Source: an uncultured Candidatus Saccharibacteria bacterium
GTDB taxonomy: Bacteria; Patescibacteriota; Saccharimonadia; Saccharimonadales; Saccharimonadaceae
Reading direction: 5' to 3'
Length of the DNA: 64,000 nt
Assembly (NCBI GenBank): GCA_938046735.1
Contig: CALIXF010000008.1
Coordinates: 111,360 to 175,359, forward strand
Part shown: positions 58,430-64,000 of the stretch, piece after piece
Layout: every line of letters starts with the position of its first letter
Numbering within the stretch: position 1 is the first letter of the stretch
Translations under genes and position numbers: made by a program
The notes under the pieces: model-generated
What the model saw: only the letters and a program-made list of their open reading frames with translations
Told to the model about the DNA's origin: nothing
Databases searched by the model: none

Positions 58430-60307
58430 ATGAATGCAAGTGAAATCCGCCAAAAATTTCTTGAATATCAGCAAAAACTAGGGCATCAAATCATCGCCCC
58501 CGCAAAATTAGTGCTCGAAAATGACCCCACTACGCTTTTTACAGGTTCTGGTATGCAACCGCTCCTTCCTTTTTTATTAGGTGAGCCTCATCCAGCGGGT
58601 AAGCGTCTTGCCGATTCGCAGCCCTGTCTTCGTCTGCAGGATATTGAAGATGTGGGAGATCCTAGACACACAACAGTTTTTGAGATGCTCGGTAACTGGT
58701 CACTCGGGGATTATTTTAAAAATCAACAGATCCCAGCTTTCTTTAAGTTTTTAACTGAGGGGGTTGGCCTTGATCCTCATAAAATCTATGTCACTTGCTT
58801 TATCGGTAGTGAAAAATACGGTATTCCTAAAGATACTGAGGCGGCTGAAATTTGGCAACAAGTATTTAGGGAGGCTGGTGTAGATGCAAGAATTGCAGAG
58901 ATCGGTAGTGCGGCAGAGGGGGCTAAGCGGGGTATTAAAGAAGGTGAACATATTTTCTTCTATGACGACCATGAAAACTGGTGGAGCCGTGGTGGAGGTG
59001 TCGAAACTACTCCGATTGGTGACCCATGTGGGCCAGATTCTGAAGTTTTCTATGATTTTGGTGAAGATAAGCAAGACGTTGCAATGTTTGGTAAATCACA
59101 TCCAGCCTCCGACGGTGCTCGCTTCATGGAAATTGGTAACCAGGTATTTATGCAGTATAAGCGCAATGAAGATGGTAGCTTTTCTGAACTTAAACATAAA
59201 AATATTGATTTCGGCGGTGGACTTGAACGCATCGCCGCTGCTGCCATTGATTCCTTTGATGTTTTTGAGACCTCTCTATTAAAACCACTAATTACTAAAA
59301 TTGAGGAAATTAGTCAGAAAAACTATAAAGAATATACTGCTGACATGCGCATTATTGCTGACCATCTTCGTGGCGCTTATCTCCTTTCAGCTCAAGGTCT
59401 TACTCCTAGCAACCGCAAACAAGGTTATGCCTTGCGTCGTTTAATTCGTCGTGCCATCCTGAGAGCCTTAAATCTTGGTATTGATCAAGACTTTCTTCCT
59501 CAAATTATTCCACTCATTGAGATGAATTATCGCGATTTGTCTGATGAAATTTTAAATACTAGAAAAGATGCGCTAGCTGTTTTAATTCGCGAAGAACAAG
59601 TTTTCCGAAGAACTTTGGTACGTGGCTTGAAAGAATTACACAAGCTAAAAGAGGCTGGATTGTCAGGCAAAGAATTGTTTATGCTTCAAGATACTTATGG
59701 TTTTCCTCTAGAACTTTCAGTAGAAGAGGCTAAAAGGGAAAAGATAGAACTTAGTCCAGACTGGCAGTCTGAGTTCGATCAATGTTTAACCGCTCAGCGT
59801 GAACGCTCAAAAACCGCTTCTGAGGGTATGTTTAAAGGTGGTCTTGAAGATCATAGCGAAATGTCAACCAAATATCATACTGCTACTCATCTCTTGCTTG
59901 CAGCGTTGCAGAAATTAATTAATCCAAAAATTGGTCAAGCAGGCTCTAATATTACTTCTGAGCGTCTACGTTTTGATTTTAATTTAGATCGTAAATTGAC
60001 TCCTGAAGAAATCAAGGCACTTGAGGACCAGGTTAACCAATGGATTAGCGAGGACTATCCAGTCAAGTTTGCGGAATATGAAAAAGACTATGCCAGGGAT
60101 ACTTTGCACGCTCATGGCCAGTTTTGGGAAAAATACCCTAATATTGTTAAGGTCTATACGATTGGCGATTTTGAGCATCCAATCTCTCGTGAGCTTTGTG
60201 GCGGTCCTCACGTTAAACATACTGGACAGCTTGGCAAATTTAAAATCAAAAAAGAAGAATCTTCCGCCTCTGGAATTCGTCGTATTAAAGCTGTTTTAGA
60301 AAATTAA
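58430..60307 (+). CDS. alaS: Alanyl-tRNA synthetase without C-Ala domain
   Basis: 625 residues; E. coli AlaRS has 876. The class II core is intact (F-E-M-L-G-N-W-S near 85; G-G-G-L-E-R near 264), as is the editing domain with H-T-A-T-H near 483 and C-G-G-P-H near 590. The protein stops just after the editing domain, so the C-terminal oligomerisation/tRNA-elbow domain (C-Ala) is missing. A leaderless promoter is predicted. It should still charge and proofread tRNA-Ala. Confidence 0.95.
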   Translation: MNASEIRQKFLEYQQKLGHQIIAPAKLVLENDPTTLFTGSGMQPLLPFLLGEPHPAGKRLADSQPCLRLQDIEDVGDPRHTTVFEMLGNWSLGDYFKNQQIPAFFKFLTEGVGLDPHKIYVTCFIGSEKYGIPKDTEAAEIWQQVFREAGVDARIAEIGSAAEGAKRGIKEGEHIFFYDDHENWWSRGGGVETTPIGDPCGPDSEVFYDFGEDKQDVAMFGKSHPASDGARFMEIGNQVFMQYKRNEDGSFSELKHKNIDFGGGLERIAAAAIDSFDVFETSLLKPLITKIEEISQKNYKEYTADMRIIADHLRGAYLLSAQGLTPSNRKQGYALRRLIRRAILRALNLGIDQDFLPQIIPLIEMNYRDLSDEILNTRKDALAVLIREEQVFRRTLVRGLKELHKLKEAGLSGKELFMLQDTYGFPLELSVEEAKREKIELSPDWQSEFDQCLTAQRERSKTASEGMFKGGLEDHSEMSTKYHTATHLLLAALQKLINPKIGQAGSNITSERLRFDFNLDRKLTPEEIKALEDQVNQWISEDYPVKFAEYEKDYARDTLHAHGQFWEKYPNIVKVYTIGDFEHPISRELCGGPHVKHTGQLGKFKIKKEESSASGIRRIKAVLEN

Positions 60308-60344
60308 AACGACCTAGTTTTAGTCGCTTCCTAGCTTCATAGCG

Positions 60345-60350
60345 TATAAT
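60345..60350 (+). promoter_or_regulatory. -10 box for M1 aminopeptidase
   Basis: TATAAT, then a ~13-nt leader carrying GTGGAG before the ATG at 60370. Confidence 0.55.
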
Positions 60351-60369
60351 TAATAAAAAGTGGAGATAT

Positions 60370-62841
60370 ATGGAACGACTATTCAATTATTTTATGCCTG
60401 AAAATTATCAACTCGAATTACGTGTTAATAAGGAAACTGAGGAAGTACAAGGACATGTAATTATTCTTGGCCAAACACGGAAAACTGAGCTCAAACTGCA
60501 CGCTAGAGATCTCAAAATTTCTAAAATTCTCATTGATCAAAAACCAGTAGATTTTACAATTGACTCGGAAAATCAACTTTTGAAAATTAATAACATGGGA
60601 GAGGAACAACAAATCACAGTTGATATTCGTTATGCCTTTAAGCTTAGTCACAGTATGATTGGCATGTATCTCTCAACTTACAAAAATCAAGGTAGGGAAG
60701 AACGCATTGTTTCTACACAGTTTGAGTCGCACTATGCTAGAATGATGTTTCCGTGTATTGACGAACCTGAGGCTAAGGCTACTTTTGATCTTAAAATCAT
60801 CGATACTGATATTGAAGATACTATTCTCAGTAATATGCCGATTCTCTCTGAGCGTGTTTTGACCTATACCTCTGTTAATACCGATCTTAATCCTAAGGAA
60901 AATGCTAACGCCTTAAATTTGAACACTGAAGTCTCTCGCAAAATTGTTATTTTTAAGACTACCCCTAAGATGTCCACTTACCTTTTAGCGATTTGTATTG
61001 GTAAATTTAATAAGATTTCAGGCAAGAATCAGCATGGTGTGGAGGTTACAACTTACGGCGCGTTAAATCAACCAGCTGAGCGTCTTGAGTTTTCTAATCA
61101 AATAGCTATGGAGTCTCTAGATTTTTACGATCAGCTCTTCGGTATTCCCTATCCTCTACCCAAATTGGATCAAGTAGCTATTCCGGATTTTGATGCTGGC
61201 GCTATGGAAAACTGGGGTTTGGTCACTTATCGTGAGTCTTGTCTGCTTGTAGACCAGAATACTCCACAAGCCACTAAGGAATATATTGCCACCGTTGTCA
61301 CTCATGAGCTTTCGCACCAATGGTTCGGTAATTTAGTCACCATGCGCTGGTGGGACAATCTTTGGCTAAATGAAAGTTTTGCAAATATGATGCAGTTCTA
61401 CGCCGTTGATCATCTTCGTCCTGAATGGAAAATTTGGCAAGATTATTTCACTGAAGACTGTCTCTATGCTCTTCGTCGTGACTCTTTAAAGAATATCCAA
61501 TCTGTTCAGCAGACTGTTTCAGATCCAGCCGAAATTGACAGTCTTTTTGATGGGGCCATTGTCTATGCTAAGGGATCTCATCTCATATTTATGTTAATGC
61601 GTTTGATGACTGAGTATAATTTTTTCCAAGGTCTTAAGTCTTATTTTCAGAAATTTCAATATCAAAACACCACTGGTGATGACCTCTGGGTCTGTCTTCA
61701 GGAATTTGCCGATTTTAATATTAAGGACATGATGGATTCCTGGATTATGCAGCCAGGTTTTCCACTTATTAATGGCAAGAAACAGCAACGCTTTTTTGCT
61801 GATGGCTCTACTGATCAGACTACTTGGGTTTTGCCAAAAATTACTGATGATATGTCTGGTCATTATTTAATTAAATTGTCAGAAGTTGATTTTCAACAGA
61901 AAATTCGAGATTTCAAAGACCTAAGTTTTGAGCAAAAGCTAAGATTACTCATCGATCGTAGCCTATTGATGCGTACTCCATATATAAATACTAGTAGTAT
62001 TCTTGATCTATTGATGGAATTTAAACAAGAAAAACAGGAATCTATTTGGCAAATTATCGTTACTATTATTGCGAATCTTAAAATTTTCTTCCCGCCAACT
62101 TCGGAATATTTTCCGCTCTTCCAAAAATATCTCTTCTCGCTTGCTTCCTATAATATTAGAAGATTAGGGTTAAAATCGGACTCCGATACAGTAGACGATT
62201 TAAAACTTCGTCCGCTAGTACTTAACTTTGCCATATATGCCGAAGATCAGGGGATTATGTCAAAACTGGCAGCTCTTTACGACCAAAAAATAGGGGAAGC
62301 GATGAACTTTGCTAAGGTTTCTCCAGAATTACTTGATACTGTCGTTGATGCGAAATATCGTTTTTCTAAAGAAGCTATCTTTGATCATCTCCTTAATCGT
62401 TACCAAAATGAGGCAAGCCCAGTATATAAATCGATTATCTTAGAAAATTTATCTAGTAGCCGTAATCAAAATCATATCGAAAAATTAATAGCTCTCCTAG
62501 AAGACCAGGATATTATCCGCTTACAGGACCATGTATCATTCTTAGCTTCACTTCTTTCAAATCACTGGTCAAAGCAACTAGCCCTCACTTGGTTTTATGA
62601 TCATTGGAATTATATAAAAGAGATCACTAAGAATAAATCTATCGATGACTATGTAAGAATTGTTGGTGCTCGCGTTTCAAATCAGATTGAGGCGGAACAA
62701 TTTAGAGAGTTCTGTGACCAGGAACGAAGCAATCCGGCTGTTGCTCGTGCTATTAAAATCGCGGAGTACGGTATTAAAATAACCCTAGAATGGCAAAAAC
62801 GCGAAGCTGATAACATCTATAAGAAAATTCAAACAGTATAA
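60370..62841 (+). CDS. pepN: M1 family aminopeptidase
   Basis: 823 residues. The exopeptidase motif G-A-M-E-N is near residue 277 and the zinc motif H-E-L-S-H-Q-W-F near 312, with the third ligand in W-L-N-E-S-F-A near 334. An ERAP1-type C-terminal helical domain follows (about 500-823). There is no signal peptide, so it should trim peptides in the cytoplasm, in keeping with a scavenging lifestyle and the peptide-binding protein at 45.3 kb. It is the last protein gene before the rRNA gene. Confidence 0.93.
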   Translation: MERLFNYFMPENYQLELRVNKETEEVQGHVIILGQTRKTELKLHARDLKISKILIDQKPVDFTIDSENQLLKINNMGEEQQITVDIRYAFKLSHSMIGMYLSTYKNQGREERIVSTQFESHYARMMFPCIDEPEAKATFDLKIIDTDIEDTILSNMPILSERVLTYTSVNTDLNPKENANALNLNTEVSRKIVIFKTTPKMSTYLLAICIGKFNKISGKNQHGVEVTTYGALNQPAERLEFSNQIAMESLDFYDQLFGIPYPLPKLDQVAIPDFDAGAMENWGLVTYRESCLLVDQNTPQATKEYIATVVTHELSHQWFGNLVTMRWWDNLWLNESFANMMQFYAVDHLRPEWKIWQDYFTEDCLYALRRDSLKNIQSVQQTVSDPAEIDSLFDGAIVYAKGSHLIFMLMRLMTEYNFFQGLKSYFQKFQYQNTTGDDLWVCLQEFADFNIKDMMDSWIMQPGFPLINGKKQQRFFADGSTDQTTWVLPKITDDMSGHYLIKLSEVDFQQKIRDFKDLSFEQKLRLLIDRSLLMRTPYINTSSILDLLMEFKQEKQESIWQIIVTIIANLKIFFPPTSEYFPLFQKYLFSLASYNIRRLGLKSDSDTVDDLKLRPLVLNFAIYAEDQGIMSKLAALYDQKIGEAMNFAKVSPELLDTVVDAKYRFSKEAIFDHLLNRYQNEASPVYKSIILENLSSSRNQNHIEKLIALLEDQDIIRLQDHVSFLASLLSNHWSKQLALTWFYDHWNYIKEITKNKSIDDYVRIVGARVSNQIEAEQFREFCDQERSNPAVARAIKIAEYGIKITLEWQKREADNIYKKIQTV

Positions 62842-62966
62842 ATAATACTGTCAGCTGCTGAGTGTTACGTGTACAGTATCGAGAAATAATATATTCTGAT
62901 AAAATATAGGAGAGAAAAGAAAAACTAAGGAAATATAAAAAACTTTAAAAATCTTTTAAAAAACCC

Positions 62967-62995
62967 TTGCGAATTTTTTAAAGTTATACTACAAT
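62967..62995 (+). promoter_or_regulatory. Promoter TTGCGA-N17-TACAAT for 23S rRNA
   Basis: -35 at 62967-62972 and -10 at 62990-62995. It implies a ~260-nt rRNA leader. The region 62842-62966 is A/T-rich with nothing else recognised. Confidence 0.6.
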
Positions 62996-63015
62996 ACTAA
63001 ACAAGTTCAGCAAGT

Positions 63016-63264
63016 CAATGAGTTGACCACTGCCATGAAGAGAAAACTGCGAGGTAGTCTCCTTGGGATAACCAGGTGAAGATTTCTATGGATTATCGAA
63101 TTGATAGTCCACTCATTGCAGAGTTTCAATTAACAATTTGGACAACGATGAAAAATAAATAGACTTGCATCGTATTTATCTGATAAATTCCTTCTCGGAT
63201 TTAGAAAGATAAGTACAGAATTAGTAATTGAACTTCGATTACTAGTTAAGTCAATGCATAAAAA
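63016..63264 (+). promoter_or_regulatory. Structured 5' leader of 23S rRNA with boxA-like element
   Basis: CAATGAGTTGAC (63016-63027) pairs with GTCCACTCATTG (63107-63118) at 11 of 12 positions, enclosing ~80 nt. A boxA-like TTTCAATTAACAATTT follows near 63124. TAGTAAT/ATTACTA (63222-63228 with 63238-63244) forms a hairpin shortly before the mature end. No 16S or tRNA sequence lies in it. Confidence 0.55.
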
Positions 63265-64000
63265 GGTAAATAAGGGCACTAATAGTGGATGCCTTGACAA
63301 TCAATACCGATGAAGGACGTAGAACTCTGCGATAAGTCTTGGGGAGCTGAGAGCAAGCTTTGATCCAGGAATTTCCGAATGGGGCAACCTAATACGAGTC
63401 ATGTCGTATTGCAATTACTTGAACACATAGAGTAATTAGACGGGAACCAGCCGAACTGAATCATCTTAGTAGGTTGAGGAAAAGAGAATAAACAATGATT
63501 CCGAAAGTAGTGGCGAGCGAAATTGGAACAGCCCAAACCTTAACATAACCATACGGTTTAACGGCCAGAGTTATGAAAGGGGTTGTGAAATTAGATAATT
63601 TTTATGCTGAGTTATTGGAATAATAGTTGTTCGGCTTATATTTATTTCTGAGACCATATGCTCGGCCGAACGGCCTTGAGTGTGTCGAAGAAATAAAAAT
63701 AAGCCAAATACTACCAATGTTCAGCATAAAAACCAACATCGTTAAATGAGTGGATAATGATAAAATCCTTTAGATCATAGCAGAAGTGTTTGAATGGCAC
63801 ACCATAGAAGGTGAGAGTCCTGTACGCGAAATGGTCTTAGGCATTATATATCTTTTTTCAAGTAGGACGGGGCACGAGAAACCCTGTTTGAATCCGGCAG
63901 GACCACCTGCCAAGGCTAAATATATTGATTGATCGATAGCGAACTAGTACAGTGATGGAAAGGTGAAAAGAACCCCGGGAGGGGAGTGAAATAGATCCTG
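63265..64000 (+). rRNA. 23S ribosomal RNA, 5' part, continues off window
   Basis: The 5' end near 63265 (GGTAAATAAGGGC ... AGTGGATGCC) and landmarks such as GATGAAGGACGT, CTGCGATAAG, TTTCCGAATGGGG, GTGGCGAGCGAA, CCAAGGCTAAATA and AAAGAACCCC are those of 23S domain I. The window ends ~740 nt into the gene. No 16S gene lies upstream. A large hairpin (63600-63733) expands domain I. Confidence 0.96.

Noticed and set aside
3..62841. UGA read as glycine or tryptophan
   Set aside because: Conserved proteins are full length without in-frame TGA, so there is no sign of sense use; only its absence as a stop is notable.
1..64000. Insertion sequences, integrases or attachment sites
   Set aside because: I saw no transposase, recombinase or flanking repeat; the tRNA genes have no partial duplicates nearby.

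Overview
The window is a densely coding stretch of a low-to-moderate GC bacterial genome. It carries 54 protein-coding genes, seven tRNA genes, one probable structured non-coding RNA and the 5' part of a 23S rRNA gene that runs off the right edge. The standard code fits: full-length conserved proteins are open without in-frame TGA. Several traits point to a Candidate Phyla Radiation (Patescibacteria) organism, most likely Saccharibacteria (TM7): minimal housekeeping enzymes (AlaRS without C-Ala, UvrC and LigA without their metal-binding cysteines), many bitopic membrane proteins with Ser/Thr/Pro-rich N-termini, a G5/lysozyme-like Rpf protein, WxL-like surface proteins, and a 23S rRNA gene with no 16S gene before it. 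The phylum is my inference; the 23S sequence would settle it.

Layout. 1-4.6 kb: a 26-residue tandem-repeat protein cut by the left edge, an Rpf-like muralytic protein, rsmA and a bitopic membrane protein. 4.6-11.7 kb: metG, an aquaporin, pheST and an FKBP-type prolyl isomerase. 11.9-17.2 kb: a membrane-protein cassette with a perfect consensus promoter, then divergent sbcB and uvrA. 17.2-20.6 kb (minus strand): a PfkB-like/class I aldolase fusion, rpmA and a Trm11-like methyltransferase. 20.7-29 kb: flippase-like protein, xseAB, a sensorless histidine kinase plus stand-alone receiver, recO, glyQS and a disulfide-exchange pair. 29-36 kb: Erm-like methyltransferase, Mbeg1-like hydrolase, hisS, an orphan structured RNA, two glycosyltransferases and tRNAs. 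36-47 kb: lemA, htpX, ligA, eno, uvrC, secG and an orphan peptide-binding protein. 47.4-51.8 kb: a five-gene WxL-like surface locus. 51.9-64 kb: tRNAs, typA, tatD, iscS-mnmA, alaS, an M1 aminopeptidase and 23S rRNA.

Themes. Translation (five synthetase systems, L27, RsmA, TypA, IscS-MnmA, tRNAs) and DNA repair (UvrA, UvrC, LigA, RecO, ExoI, ExoVII) dominate. Expression signals fall into two classes. Many housekeeping genes have an extended -10 box (TGN-TANNNT) ending 6-9 nt before the start codon and no Shine-Dalgarno, which predicts leaderless mRNAs. Surface and membrane genes instead have -35/-10 promoters, leaders and AAGGAGG sites. None of the 54 genes ends in TGA (37 TAA, 17 TAG).

The most unusual items are the leaderless promoter architecture, the pseudokinase-aldolase fusion, the cysteine-free LigA and UvrC, a tRNA-Gly with a swapped 19-56 tertiary pair, the pseudoknot-containing RNA at 32.4 kb, the WxL-like locus with a VPDTG anchor, and the near-identical tandem repeats at the left edge.
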